NCBI RefSeq assembly: GCF_025460805.1
Contig: NZ_JAMXFJ010000015.1
Location: forward strand, 80,825-144,824
Source: Microvirga sesbaniae
GTDB taxonomy: Bacteria > Pseudomonadota > Alphaproteobacteria > Rhizobiales > Beijerinckiaceae
Length of the DNA: 64,000 nucleotides
Direction of reading: 5' to 3'
A model generated the notes under the pieces. The model was not told where the DNA came from and did not search any database. It saw only the letters and a list, made by a program, of their open reading frames with translations. The position numbers and the translations under genes are program-made. Shown piece after piece: positions 44,283 through 52,363 of this stretch. How positions within the stretch are numbered: position 1 is the first letter of the stretch; every line of letters starts with the position of its first letter.

Positions 44283-45071
44283 ATGGCTCTCGCATCGGAC
44301 GAAATCGACCGCTATGCCCGACACCTCGTCCTGCGCGACGTGGGCGGGCCAGGCCAGCTGAAGCTGAAGGCCGCTCGCGTGCTCGTGATCGGGGCCGGCG
44401 GCCTGGGGGCGCCCCTGCTCCAGTACCTCGCCGCGGCCGGAATCGGCACCATCGGGGTCGTGGACGACGACGTGGTGAGCCTGTCAAACCTGCAGCGGCA
44501 GGTGATCCATGGCACGCCGGATCTCGGCCGCCCCAAGGTGGAGAGCGCCGTCGGGGCGATTGAACGGCTCAACCCGCATGTGAGGGTCGAGCCTCACCCC
44601 GTCCGTCTGACGGGGGAGAACGCGCGGGATCTCATCCGCCGCTACGACATCGTGGCCGACGGGTCGGACAATTTCGACACCCGCTACGCGGTGTCCGACG
44701 CATGCTTTTTCGAGAAGAAGCCCCTGGTGACGGCGGCGCTCGGGCAGTTCGACGGGTCGCTCACCACGATCCGGGCCCATGAGACCGGCCAGGACGGCAA
44801 GCCGAACCCCACCTATCGCTGTCTCTTCCCCTCCCCGCCTCCGGCCGGCGCCATTCCGACCTGCGCGGAAGCCGGAGTTCTCGGGGCTCTCGCCGGAGTG
44901 ATGGGCAGCCTGATGGCCATGGAGGTGATCCGCGAGATCGTCGGCTTCGGCGACAGCCTCGTCGGGCGCCTGCTGATGGTCGATGCGCGCGCGATGCGGT
45001 TCGACGCCGTTCGCTATGCATGGGACGAGGCGAACCCGCTGAGCGGAACGGAACGCCCGGACACGGCCTGA
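44283..45071 (+). CDS. moeB: MoeB/ThiF-type adenylyltransferase
   Basis: A 262-residue E1-like enzyme that adenylates the C-terminal Gly of MoaD or ThiS for sulphur transfer. It has the nucleotide loop IGAGGLGAP at 37-45, DDDVVSLSNLQRQ at 61-73, and the Cys194 in IPTCAEAGVLG that corresponds to the cysteine conserved in MoeB. Of the four zinc-binding cysteines of E. coli MoeB, only the equivalent of one (Cys180 in TYRCLF) is present, and there is no C-terminal CxxC. No rhodanese domain. It could serve molybdopterin or thiamine synthesis. The last codons form the terminator stem. Confidence 0.88.
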   Translation: MALASDEIDRYARHLVLRDVGGPGQLKLKAARVLVIGAGGLGAPLLQYLAAAGIGTIGVVDDDVVSLSNLQRQVIHGTPDLGRPKVESAVGAIERLNPHVRVEPHPVRLTGENARDLIRRYDIVADGSDNFDTRYAVSDACFFEKKPLVTAALGQFDGSLTTIRAHETGQDGKPNPTYRCLFPSPPPAGAIPTCAEAGVLGALAGVMGSLMAMEVIREIVGFGDSLVGRLLMVDARAMRFDAVRYAWDEANPLSGTERPDTA

Positions 45072-45096
45072 GCCGCGTCCGGGCGGATCTTTTCTT
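45054..45096 (+). terminator. Intrinsic terminator overlapping the end of moeB
   Basis: CGCCCGGACACGGC (45054-45067) pairs with GCCGCGTCCGGGCG (45072-45085) with one A-C mismatch and loop CTGA, in which the moeB stop codon lies. TCTTTTCTT follows at 45088-45096. pheT ends in the same bases on the opposite strand. Confidence 0.85.
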
Positions 45097-47506
45097 ACCC
45101 GCGCAGCACTGCGCCGGTCTTCTTGGACACCTCGCCGACGATCTTGGCCGACACGGCCTCGATCTCCACGTCGGTGAGCGTCTTCTCGGTGGGCTGAAGG
45201 GTGACCGCGATGGCGACGGACTTCTTGTCCGGATCGATGCCGGTGCCCTCGTAGATGTCGAACACGTCGACGCCCACGATCAGCTGGCGCTCGGCTCCCT
45301 GCGCGGCTTTCACGATGTCGCCCGCGGCCACGTTGCGGCCGACCACGAAGGCGAAGTCGCGGGTGAGAGGCTGGAAATCGGGCAGGCTCAGCTTCGGCTT
45401 CATCTTGGTCGGCTTGGCCTTGGGCGGCGGCAGCGCGTTGAGATTGAGCTCGAAGGCCACCAGCGGGCCCTTCAGGTCCAGCGCCTTCAGGATCTTCGGA
45501 TGCACCTCGCCGAAGGCCCCGACCACGTTCTTGGGTCCGAACTGCAGCGTGGCCGAACGGCCCGGATGGAACCAGGCCGGACCACCGGCGACGATCTGGA
45601 GCCCCCCGGCAGGGATCCCCAACGCCGCGAGCAGAGCCAGCACGTCCGCCTTGGCGTCGAAAGCGTCGACGCTCTGCGCGCCGCCGTCCCAATGGCGGCC
45701 GACGCCCTCCGCCCGGGCCGTCCCGCGACGGACGGCTGCGGCCTTGATCGACTGGCCCTCCGGCTCGTCGGACGCGAAGGTCTGGCCGACCTCGAAGAGC
45801 GCCACGTCGCTAAAGCCCCGGTCCGCATTGCGCTGCGCCGCCTTCAGGAGCCCCGGCAGCAGGCTCGGACGCATGTCGGAGAGCTCGGCCGCGATCGGGT
45901 TGGCGAGCGCCAGCCGGCCGTCGCCGCCGCCGAACAGCTCCGCCTCGCTCCTGGCAATGAACGACCAGGTCACGGCCTCCACCAGCCCCCGTACGGCCAA
46001 GGCCCGGCGGGCGAGCCGCGTGCGCTTCTGGATGAGGGTCAGGATGGGCTTGGCGACCGTGTCCTCCAGGCGCGGGAGGGGCTTCGATTCGATGCGGTCG
46101 AGGCCGGCGATGCGGATGACCTCCTCGACGAGATCCGCCTTGCCCTCGATATCCGGGCGCCAGGACGGCGCCGTCACGCTGACGCGCTCTCCCGAACCCT
46201 GAACGGCGAAGCCGAGCTTCGTGAGGATCTGCTCGGACTCGGCAGGCTTGACGTCGAGCCCCGACAGGCGCGGGACCTCGCTCCATGGGAAATCGATCAC
46301 GCGCTTGTTCTCGGGCACCTGTCCGGCCACCATGGCCTCGCTCGCTTCGCCGCCGCACAGGTCGATGACGAGCCTGGTGGCGAGATCGAGGCCCGGCACC
46401 GTGAAGGCCGGATCGACCCCGCGCTCGAAGCGGTAGCGCGCATCGGTGATGATGCCGAGCTTGCGGCCGGTCTGCGCGATGTTGAGCGGGTCCCAGAGAG
46501 CCGATTCGATCAGCACCTCGGTCGTATTCTCGTCGCAGCCCGAATGCTCGCCGCCCATGATGCCGCCGATGGACTCGACGCCGTTCTCGTCGGCGATCAC
46601 CACGACGCCGGGGTCGAGCCTGTAGGTGCGGGTGTCGAGGGCCAGCACCTCCTCGCCGTCCCTGGCCCGGCGGACGGTCAGGTTGCCCTTCACCTTCCTG
46701 GCGTCGAACACATGGAGCGGACGGCCCCGATCGAAGGTCATGTAGTTGGTGATGTCGACGAGCGCGTTGATCGGACGGAGGCCGATGGAGAGCAGGCGAC
46801 GCTGCATCCAGTCCGGCGACGGGCCGTTCTTCACGCCACGCACGAGGCGGAGCGCGAAGGCCGGGCAGAGCGTCTCGTCCTCGATCGTCACGGAGACCGG
46901 GCAGGGCCCCCTGCCCTCGACGGGCGCGACGGCATCGGACTTGAGCGTCCCGAGACCGGCCGCCGCCAAGTCCCGGGCGATGCCGTGGATCGACGTGCAG
47001 TCGGGGCGGTTCGGCGTGAGATTGATCTCGATCACCGGGTCGTCGAGGCCCGCATAGGCCGCATAGGGCTGACCGACCGGGGCATCCTCGGGCAGATCTA
47101 TGATGCCGTCGTGGTCGTCCGAGATCTCGAGCTCCGATCCCGAGCACAGCATGCCGGCGCTCTCGACGCCCCGGATGGTGCCGACGCCGAGCGTGATGTT
47201 CTTGCCCGGAATGTAGGTGCCGGGCGGCGCGAACACGCTCTTCATGCCGGTGCGGGCGTTCGGGGCGCCGCAGACCACCTGGATCGGGGCGCCCGCGCCG
47301 GTATCGACCATGCACACCCGCAGGCGATCGGCGTTCGGGTGCTGCTCGGCGGAGATCACATAGGCCACCGTGTAGGGCGCCAGGGACTTCGCCTTGTCCT
47401 CGACCCCTTCGACCTCGAGGCCGATGCGGGTGAGCGTCTCGACGATCTCGTCGAGGGAGGCTGTGGTCTCGAGATGATCCTTCAGCCAGGAGAGGGTGAA
47501 TTTCAT
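45095..47506 (-). CDS. pheT: Phenylalanine--tRNA ligase beta subunit
   Basis: The 803-residue beta subunit of the alpha2-beta2 synthetase. Order of domains: N-terminal MKFTLSWLKDHL, tRNA-binding OB fold (about 40-150, HPNADRLRVCMVD), B3/B4 editing domain (about 210-380), B5 domain (about 400-470), the catalytic-like core, and the C-terminal anticodon-binding FDX-ACB domain from about 710 (PLTRDFAFVV). It follows pheS by 13 nt. Confidence 0.97.
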   Translation of the reverse strand: MKFTLSWLKDHLETTASLDEIVETLTRIGLEVEGVEDKAKSLAPYTVAYVISAEQHPNADRLRVCMVDTGAGAPIQVVCGAPNARTGMKSVFAPPGTYIPGKNITLGVGTIRGVESAGMLCSGSELEISDDHDGIIDLPEDAPVGQPYAAYAGLDDPVIEINLTPNRPDCTSIHGIARDLAAAGLGTLKSDAVAPVEGRGPCPVSVTIEDETLCPAFALRLVRGVKNGPSPDWMQRRLLSIGLRPINALVDITNYMTFDRGRPLHVFDARKVKGNLTVRRARDGEEVLALDTRTYRLDPGVVVIADENGVESIGGIMGGEHSGCDENTTEVLIESALWDPLNIAQTGRKLGIITDARYRFERGVDPAFTVPGLDLATRLVIDLCGGEASEAMVAGQVPENKRVIDFPWSEVPRLSGLDVKPAESEQILTKLGFAVQGSGERVSVTAPSWRPDIEGKADLVEEVIRIAGLDRIESKPLPRLEDTVAKPILTLIQKRTRLARRALAVRGLVEAVTWSFIARSEAELFGGGDGRLALANPIAAELSDMRPSLLPGLLKAAQRNADRGFSDVALFEVGQTFASDEPEGQSIKAAAVRRGTARAEGVGRHWDGGAQSVDAFDAKADVLALLAALGIPAGGLQIVAGGPAWFHPGRSATLQFGPKNVVGAFGEVHPKILKALDLKGPLVAFELNLNALPPPKAKPTKMKPKLSLPDFQPLTRDFAFVVGRNVAAGDIVKAAQGAERQLIVGVDVFDIYEGTGIDPDKKSVAIAVTLQPTEKTLTDVEIEAVSAKIVGEVSKKTGAVLRG

Positions 47507-47519
47507 GGGTGCTCTCCGC

Positions 47520-48602
47520 TTAGGAAGTCAGGCCGCTGACCAGCGACGGAATGTCGAGCGGGCGGAAGCCGTAATGGTTCAGCCAGCGCACATCGGCCTC
47601 GAAGAAGGGGCGCAGGTCCGGCATGCCGTATTTGAGCATGGCGATGCGGTCGATCCCCATGCCCCAGGCGAAGCCCTGATACTCGTCCGGATCGAGCCCG
47701 CAATTGCGGAGCACGTTCGGATGGACCATGCCGCAGCCGAGGATCTCGAGCCAGTCCGTGCCTTCGCCGAAGCGGATTTCGCCGCCCTTGCGCGAGCACT
47801 GGATGTCGACCTCGGCGGAGGGTTCCGTGAAGGGGAAGAAGGACGGGCGGAACCGCATCTTCACCTGCTCGACCTCGAAGAAGGCCTTGCAGAACTCTTC
47901 CAGGATCCACTTCATGTGCGCGATGTTGGCCTGCTTGTCGATGACGAGGCCTTCCACCTGGTGGAACATCGGCGTGTGGGTCTGATCCGAGTCGTGGCGA
48001 TAGGTCCGGCCCGGGATGATCACCCGGATCGGCGGCTTCTGCGAGGTCATGGTGCGGATCTGGACCGGCGAGGTGTGCGTGCGCAGCACCTTGCGCTCGC
48101 CCTTCTCGTCTGGGGCGAGGAAGAAGGTGTCGTGCATCTCGCGGGCCGGATGCCCCTCGGGGAAGTTGAGCGCCGTGAAGTTGAGGTAATCCGTCTCGAT
48201 GTCCGGCCCCTCGGCCACGGAGAAGCCCATATCGGCGAAGATCGCGGTCAGTTCCTCGATCACCTGGCTGATCGGATGGACGCGCCCGCGAATCTCGGGA
48301 GCTTCCGGGACCGGCAGCGTCACGTCGATGCGCTCGGCGGCAAGGCGCGCTTCGAGCGCGGCCTCGGCGAGGGTTTCCTTCTTGGCGACAATGGCGCCCT
48401 GAACCTTGTCGCGCAGGCCGTTGATGAGCGGTCCGTGTTCCTTGCGCTCCTCCGGCGTCATGGCGCCGAGGGTTTTCAGCAGTTCGGAGACGGAGCCCTT
48501 CTTGCCGAGCGCGGACACGCGCACGGTTTCCAGGGCCGCTTCGTCGCCGGCGGCATCGACCTGGGAAAGCAGGTCTCGTTCGAGTTGATTGAGGTCAGTC
48601 AT
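47520..48602 (-). CDS. pheS: Phenylalanine--tRNA ligase alpha subunit
   Basis: The 360-residue catalytic subunit. After an N-terminal coiled coil (about 1-90) come class II motifs: GHPAREMHDTFFL, RTHTSPVQIRTM, the motif 2 region GRTYRHDSDQTHTPMFHQ and motif 3 GFAWGMGIDRIAMLKYG. The amino-acid site has the usual VEQVKMRFRPSFFPFTEPS. A 179-nt gap with a strong hairpin separates it from rplT. Confidence 0.97.
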   Translation of the reverse strand: MTDLNQLERDLLSQVDAAGDEAALETVRVSALGKKGSVSELLKTLGAMTPEERKEHGPLINGLRDKVQGAIVAKKETLAEAALEARLAAERIDVTLPVPEAPEIRGRVHPISQVIEELTAIFADMGFSVAEGPDIETDYLNFTALNFPEGHPAREMHDTFFLAPDEKGERKVLRTHTSPVQIRTMTSQKPPIRVIIPGRTYRHDSDQTHTPMFHQVEGLVIDKQANIAHMKWILEEFCKAFFEVEQVKMRFRPSFFPFTEPSAEVDIQCSRKGGEIRFGEGTDWLEILGCGMVHPNVLRNCGLDPDEYQGFAWGMGIDRIAMLKYGMPDLRPFFEADVRWLNHYGFRPLDIPSLVSGLTS

Positions 48603-48734
48603 CGGTCCCTTGCCAGATGCAAGCGCTTTGAGTGAGGCGCGGCGCGGGAACCGTCAAGTCTTCCGAGCCGCGTGGTGGCGACCGACAGCCCTTTGGCCGT
48701 CAGCGCGAATGGTCTCGGAGAAGGGGGAGTCAGG

Positions 48735-48762
48735 CGGTGCGGCTGAAGGATCAGCCGCACCG
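48735..48762 (-). other. Perfect 12-bp hairpin between rplT and pheS
   Basis: CGGTGCGGCTGA (48735-48746) and TCAGCCGCACCG (48751-48762) pair perfectly around AGGA. On the minus strand it begins 20 nt after the rplT stop and is followed by CCTGACTCCCCCTTCTCC, which is pyrimidine-rich but not a U-run. It could be an attenuating or RNA-processing site that separates ribosomal-protein from synthetase expression. Confidence 0.6.
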
Positions 48763-48781
48763 AAGCTGGTCTATCCGACCG

Positions 48782-49150
48782 TTAGGCGGCCTGCTGCGGC
48801 AGGGCGGCCTTGGCGGCGTCCACATAGGCGGCGAAAGCCGCCGGCTCGTGGATGGCCATTTCGGACAGGACCTTGCGATCGACCTCGATCCCAGCCTTGC
48901 CGAGACCGTCGATAAATCGGGAATAGGTCAAGCCATGCGTGCGGACGGCAGCGTTGAGGCGCTGGATCCAGAGAGCGCGGAAGGTGCGCTTCTTGTTGCG
49001 ACGGTCGCGAGTGGCATATTGCATGCTCTTCTCGACCGCCTGCTTGGCGATGCGGATGGTGTTCTTGCGGCGGCCGTAGAAACCCTTGGCGGCCTTGAAA
49101 ACCTTCTTGTGCTTGGCGTGGGCGGTAACGCCCCGTTTGACGCGGGCCAT
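48782..49150 (-). CDS. rplT: Large ribosomal subunit protein bL20
   Basis: A 122-residue 23S-rRNA-binding protein needed early in 50S assembly. The basic N-terminal arm (ARVKRGVTAHAKHKKVFKAA) and the globular C-terminal part with NAAVRTHGLTYSRFI are intact. AAGGAG lies eight nt before the ATG. L20 represses its own operon in E. coli and Bacillus, so it is the expected effector of any leader in this operon. Confidence 0.97.
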   Translation of the reverse strand: MARVKRGVTAHAKHKKVFKAAKGFYGRRKNTIRIAKQAVEKSMQYATRDRRNKKRTFRALWIQRLNAAVRTHGLTYSRFIDGLGKAGIEVDRKVLSEMAIHEPAAFAAYVDAAKAALPQQAA

Positions 49151-49193
49151 GGAAAAACTCCTTCAAAATCCGGGATGTGGGGGAAGAACCGCC

Positions 49194-49394
49194 TTAGCCG
49201 TTCGGCAGGAAGTACTTCTTCACGTTGTAGGCATCGCCCTCGAACAGGGTGGTCGTGCCACGCAGGTTGCGGATCTGCTTGTTCGACCGCTTGATCATCC
49301 CGTGGCGCTTGCCGGCCTGGGCGTAGACGACCTTGCCGGTGCCAGTGATCTTGAAGCGCTTTTTCGCGCCAGACTTCGTCTTCAGCTTGGGCAT
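49194..49394 (-). CDS. rpmI: Large ribosomal subunit protein bL35
   Basis: A 66-residue basic protein, MPKLKTKSGAKKRFKITGTG to the KKYFLPNG end, full length for L35. AAGGAG precedes the ATG. It is followed by rplT after 43 nt and preceded by the structured 200-nt infC-rpmI spacer. Confidence 0.97.
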   Translation of the reverse strand: MPKLKTKSGAKKRFKITGTGKVVYAQAGKRHGMIKRSNKQIRNLRGTTTLFEGDAYNVKKYFLPNG

Positions 49395-49421
49395 TTGGCT
49401 CTCCTTTGGTCAGGCCGATGG

Positions 49422-49505
49422 GGCGGTTCTCACCGCCTTGCAGGCCCAGTCTTGCTGCTTGAGCAAAACGAACCGCCACGGCAGCCCTCACAGCCGGGCG
49501 GTTCG
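49422..49505 (-). promoter_or_regulatory. Candidate attenuator upstream of rpmI-rplT
   Basis: Minus-strand RNA order: CGAACCGCC-CGGC, 10-nt loop, GCCG-U-GGCGGUUCG (49505-49469), a 13-bp hairpin with one bulge, followed at once by UUUUG (terminator-like); then 31 nt; then GGCGGU-GAGA-ACCGCC (49437-49422), a 6-bp hairpin with a GNRA tetraloop, 27 nt before the rpmI start. The GGCGGUUC 3' arm of the first hairpin can alternatively pair with GAACCGCC of the second, giving mutually exclusive folds. This is what a ribosomal-protein attenuator looks like. Function is inferred. Confidence 0.55.
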
Positions 49506-49536
49506 ATGAAGGGCGGCTTATGGCAGAAGCGCGCCC

Positions 49537-49570
49537 AAAAAGCAATGGCCGCCGGAACCCCGACGGCCAT
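49537..49570 (-). terminator. Terminator-like hairpin after infC
   Basis: On the minus strand ATGGCCGTC pairs with GGCGGCCAT (49570-49562 and 49553-49545, 7 bp plus one mismatch and one pair) around an 8-nt loop, followed by TGCTTTTT. It lies 25 nt after the infC stop and must be read through for rpmI-rplT expression unless these have their own promoter. Confidence 0.75.
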
Positions 49571-49594
49571 GAATTTCTCTGACGGAGGAACCGC

Positions 49595-50137
49595 TTACCG
49601 CGGCGCCAGGACCATGACGACCTGACGGCCCTCGAAGTTCGGCTCCATCTCGACCTTGGCGAGATCGCCCACATCGGCCTTGACCCGATCGAGGACCTTC
49701 AGGCCCAGGGACTGGTGCGCCATCTCGCGGCCGCGGAAGCGCAGGGTGATCTTCACCTTGTTGCCTTCCTCGAAGAAGCCCTTCATCGCCTTCATCTTGA
49801 CCTCGTAATCGTGGTCGTCGATGCCGGGACGCAGCTTGATTTCCTTGACCTCGACCGTCTTCTGCTTCTTGCGGGCCTCGGCGGCCTTCTTCTGCTCGAG
49901 AAAGCGGAATTTGCCGTAATCGAGGATCTTGCAGACGGGAGGATTGGCGTTCGGCGAGATCTCCACGAGATCGAGGCCGGCCTCTTCGGCCACCTTGAGG
50001 GCATCGAAGAAGGGGACGACGCCCCGGTTCTGCCCTGCATCGTCGATCAGCTGCACTTCGCGAACACCGCGAATGTCTCGGTTGGCGCGCGGTCCGTCCT
50101 TTTGCGGCACCGGCATGGCTCTCATTGGTCTGCGAAT
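49595..50137 (-). CDS. infC: Translation initiation factor IF-3 (AUU start)
   Basis: A 180-residue IF-3 with N-terminal domain (DIRGVREVQLIDDAGQNRGV), basic linker (LEQKKAAEARKKQKTVEVKEI) and C-terminal domain. The first ATG in frame is at 50125 without a ribosome-binding site. Four codons upstream an ATT at 50137 follows AGGAG by nine nt and gives the start (M)RRPMRAMP, the Arg-Arg-Pro opening I recall for IF-3 of related bacteria. AUU starts let IF-3 repress its own translation in E. coli. It heads the infC-rpmI-rplT-pheS-pheT operon. Confidence 0.95.
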   Translation of the reverse strand: MRRPMRAMPVPQKDGPRANRDIRGVREVQLIDDAGQNRGVVPFFDALKVAEEAGLDLVEISPNANPPVCKILDYGKFRFLEQKKAAEARKKQKTVEVKEIKLRPGIDDHDYEVKMKAMKGFFEEGNKVKITLRFRGREMAHQSLGLKVLDRVKADVGDLAKVEMEPNFEGRQVVMVLAPR

Positions 50138-50227
50138 GGCTCGTATCTCCTGTTGAGGGCTAGGCCGAGGATCGGAGATTCCAAGGAATCCCTGCGGTGC
50201 ATGCTCAGCCTTGCCACGAATGAACTG

Positions 50228-50256
50228 ACATTTCGCGCAAATGCGCGGGAAGTCAA
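50228..50256 (-). promoter_or_regulatory. Candidate infC operon promoter
   Basis: TTGACT (50256-50251), 17-nt spacer, AAATGT (50233-50228) on the minus strand, about 85 nt before the ATT start. The spacer contains CGCGCATTTGCGCG, a short palindrome, and the leader contains GATTCC-AA-GGAATC at 50177-50190. The -35 overlaps the stop codon of the glycosyltransferase gene. Confidence 0.5.
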
Positions 50257-51569
50257 CTTGTTCTATGGGTAAAACGGCCTGTCAGAAGGTCCGAATACAC
50301 ATCGAGGGTGCTCGATACCATGCGCTCGAGCGAGAAATGACGCTCCACATGGGACCGGGCCCTGGCGCCGAGGGCGATTCTGGCGCTGGCCCCCAGGCTC
50401 AGCGCCGCCCCGACCGCCTCGGCGAGCGCATCGGGATCGCCCGCCGGAATCCGCCAGCCCGTGCGCTCGTGCGGCGGTACGGCCGGCGGGGACAGAACGG
50501 TCTCGGGCACGGCCCCGAGATCGGACACGACCACGGGGGTTCCCATGGCCTGCGCCTCCACGGCCGAGCGGCCGAAGGCCTCGGGCTCGGTCGAGGGCAC
50601 GGTGACCACGGAGGCCGCCAGGAAGGCCGCCGGCATGTCGGTGCAGTGCCCGACCCGGCGCACGACGCCCTTCAGCCTCCGGGCCTCGATCAGGCCGTCG
50701 AGATCCTTCACGTAGGAATCCCGCCCCTGCGGATCCCCGGCGAGGATGTAGGCCACGTCCGTCAGGCCCGCGTCCCGCAGCCTGGCGGCGGCCTCGATCA
50801 GCACCTTCTGGCCCTTCCACCCGGTCAGACGGGCGGCGAGCAGCACCACGCGCTCGTGGGGCGAGACCTCCCAGGCCTTTCGCAGGGCCTCGATCCGCTC
50901 CGGCGCCACGGCCTGCGGGGAGAACACGGCGAAATCCGTTCCCCGGTGGATGACCCGGATTCGCTCTCCGGCCTGCGGATAGACAGAGCGGATCAACTCG
51001 CCCGTGTACTCGGAATTGGCGATGACCGCGTCCCCCCGGGCCATGACGGAATTGTAGAGGACCTTGACCGAGGAGCGGCCGGAATAACTGCCGTGATAGG
51101 TCGTGACGAACGGAATGTTGAGCGAGCGCGCAGCGCCCAGCCCCACCCAGGCCGGCGCCCGCGAGCGGGCATGCACCAGGGACACCCGCTCGTTGTGGCA
51201 GATGCGGGCGAGCTTGCGCACGTTGAGGAGCATGGAGAACGGGTTCTTCGTCGCCGCCGGGAACGGGATCCACACCCCTCCCTTGGTCTGAAGCTCGCCG
51301 ACGAGCCGCCCGCCCTCGGTGGCCACGAGGGCGCGGGCCCCGGCATGGACCAGCCCCTCGGCAATGTCGACGGTGGTCCGCTCGGCTCCGCCGGCCTCCA
51401 GTTCGGGCACGATCTGCAGGATGGTCCGGCCCTCGAGCGGGTGCCTATGGGACGATGGAAAAGCCGTCCCTCCGCCGGGTCGCGCTGAAAAACTCACGGA
51501 TGTAAGAGCCTTCTGAAAAGAATCGTCTAGAAACGGTTGCTTCAAAGCAGTTGAGGATGAGTTAACCAT
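50253..51569 (-). CDS. Glycosyltransferase family 4 protein
   Basis: A GT-B-fold, retaining sugar transferase of about 438 residues. Donor-binding C-terminal domain: LAARLTGWKGQKVLIEA, then PSTEPEAFGRSAVEAQAMG with the E-x7-E motif; acceptor domain opens TILQIVPELEAGGAERTTVD and has HARSRAPAWVG. Product and acceptor are unknown; lipopolysaccharide or exopolysaccharide is likely. The start is uncertain: the ATG at 51569 overlaps the divergent hydrolase ATG and has no ribosome-binding site, and the first 55 residues look non-conserved, so a start further in (for example the GTG at 51497) is possible. Confidence 0.88.
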   Translation of the reverse strand: MVNSSSTALKQPFLDDSFQKALTSVSFSARPGGGTAFPSSHRHPLEGRTILQIVPELEAGGAERTTVDIAEGLVHAGARALVATEGGRLVGELQTKGGVWIPFPAATKNPFSMLLNVRKLARICHNERVSLVHARSRAPAWVGLGAARSLNIPFVTTYHGSYSGRSSVKVLYNSVMARGDAVIANSEYTGELIRSVYPQAGERIRVIHRGTDFAVFSPQAVAPERIEALRKAWEVSPHERVVLLAARLTGWKGQKVLIEAAARLRDAGLTDVAYILAGDPQGRDSYVKDLDGLIEARRLKGVVRRVGHCTDMPAAFLAASVVTVPSTEPEAFGRSAVEAQAMGTPVVVSDLGAVPETVLSPPAVPPHERTGWRIPAGDPDALAEAVGAALSLGASARIALGARARSHVERHFSLERMVSSTLDVYSDLLTGRFTHRTS

Positions 51570-52323
51570 GCCGCAAAGCGTCACGGCTGGCCAGGATGCC
51601 CGCCCCATCGCCGTCCTGTTCCGGGAGGGCAAGGGCCCGCCCGTCGTCTGGCTCGGGGGCTTCAAGTCCGACATGCGCGCGACCAAGGCGACCGCCCTGG
51701 ACACCTGGGCGGAGGCGAATGGCCGCGCCTTCCTGCGCTTCGATTATAGCGGCCATGGCGAGTCGGGAGGAGCCTTCGAGGACGGGACCATCTCCCGCTG
51801 GCTCGAGGATGCCCTGACCGTCATCGAGCGGTTCGTGAAGGAGCGCCCCGTCCTCGTCGGCTCCTCCATGGGCGGGTGGATCAGCCTGCTCGCAGCCCGG
51901 CACCTCATGGAAAAGCGGCCGGAGATCGCTCCCGCGGGGATCGTTCTCATCGCCCCGGCGGTCGACATGACCGAGCGGCTGATGTGGCGGCGTTTCCCCG
52001 AGGATCTCAAAAAGAGCGTGCAGGACACCGGGGTCTATCACCGGCCCTCGGCCTATTCCGACGATCCGTACCCGATCACATGGACGCTGATCGAGGACGG
52101 GCGCCGGCATCTCCTCCTCGGAGGTCCGATCCGGACCGGTTGCCCGGTCCATATCCTGCAGGGCATGGAGGATCCGGACGTGCCGTCGAGCCACGCCCTC
52201 GAACTCGTCGAGCACCTGCCGGGAGACAGCGTGTCGCTGACCCTGATCAAGGACGGCGACCACCGGCTCTCCCGGCCGGAGGACATCGAACGGCTGATCG
52301 CTGCGGTGGAGGGGATTGCCTGA
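51568..52323 (+). CDS. Alpha/beta hydrolase (ABHD10-like)
   Basis: A 251-residue serine hydrolase. The nucleophile elbow is GSSMGG at 98-103 with Ser100, the oxyanion/HG loop is DYSGHGESGG at 59-68, the acid is Asp in QGMEDPDVP, and the base is His in DGDHRLSRPED. The pattern resembles ABHD10-type acyl esterases and bacterial homologues; the substrate is unknown. GAGG is about 12 nt ahead of the ATG at 51568. It is divergent from the glycosyltransferase. Confidence 0.88.
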   Translation: MPQSVTAGQDARPIAVLFREGKGPPVVWLGGFKSDMRATKATALDTWAEANGRAFLRFDYSGHGESGGAFEDGTISRWLEDALTVIERFVKERPVLVGSSMGGWISLLAARHLMEKRPEIAPAGIVLIAPAVDMTERLMWRRFPEDLKKSVQDTGVYHRPSAYSDDPYPITWTLIEDGRRHLLLGGPIRTGCPVHILQGMEDPDVPSSHALELVEHLPGDSVSLTLIKDGDHRLSRPEDIERLIAAVEGIA

Positions 52324-52333
52324 TGCCAGGGGA

Positions 52334-52363
52334 GACGGTGAGCCCTAATGCAGGCTCACCGTC
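52334..52363. other. Hairpin at the convergent hydrolase/DUF1150 end
   Basis: GACGGTGAGCC (52334-52344) and GGCTCACCGTC (52353-52363) pair over 11 bp with an 8-nt loop that contains the DUF1150 stop codon. Neither side has a U-run. It may protect 3' ends of both transcripts. Confidence 0.45.

Noticed and set aside
45020..47539. An 839-codon plus-strand frame opposite pheT (and a similar one at 39027-41054 opposite the permease genes)
   Set aside because: Complementary to conserved coding sequence; composition is Arg/Asp/His-rich as expected of antisense GC-rich frames.
48652..48657. TTGACG on the minus strand as a pheS promoter
   Set aside because: No acceptable -10 at 16-18 nt; the operon can be read from upstream.
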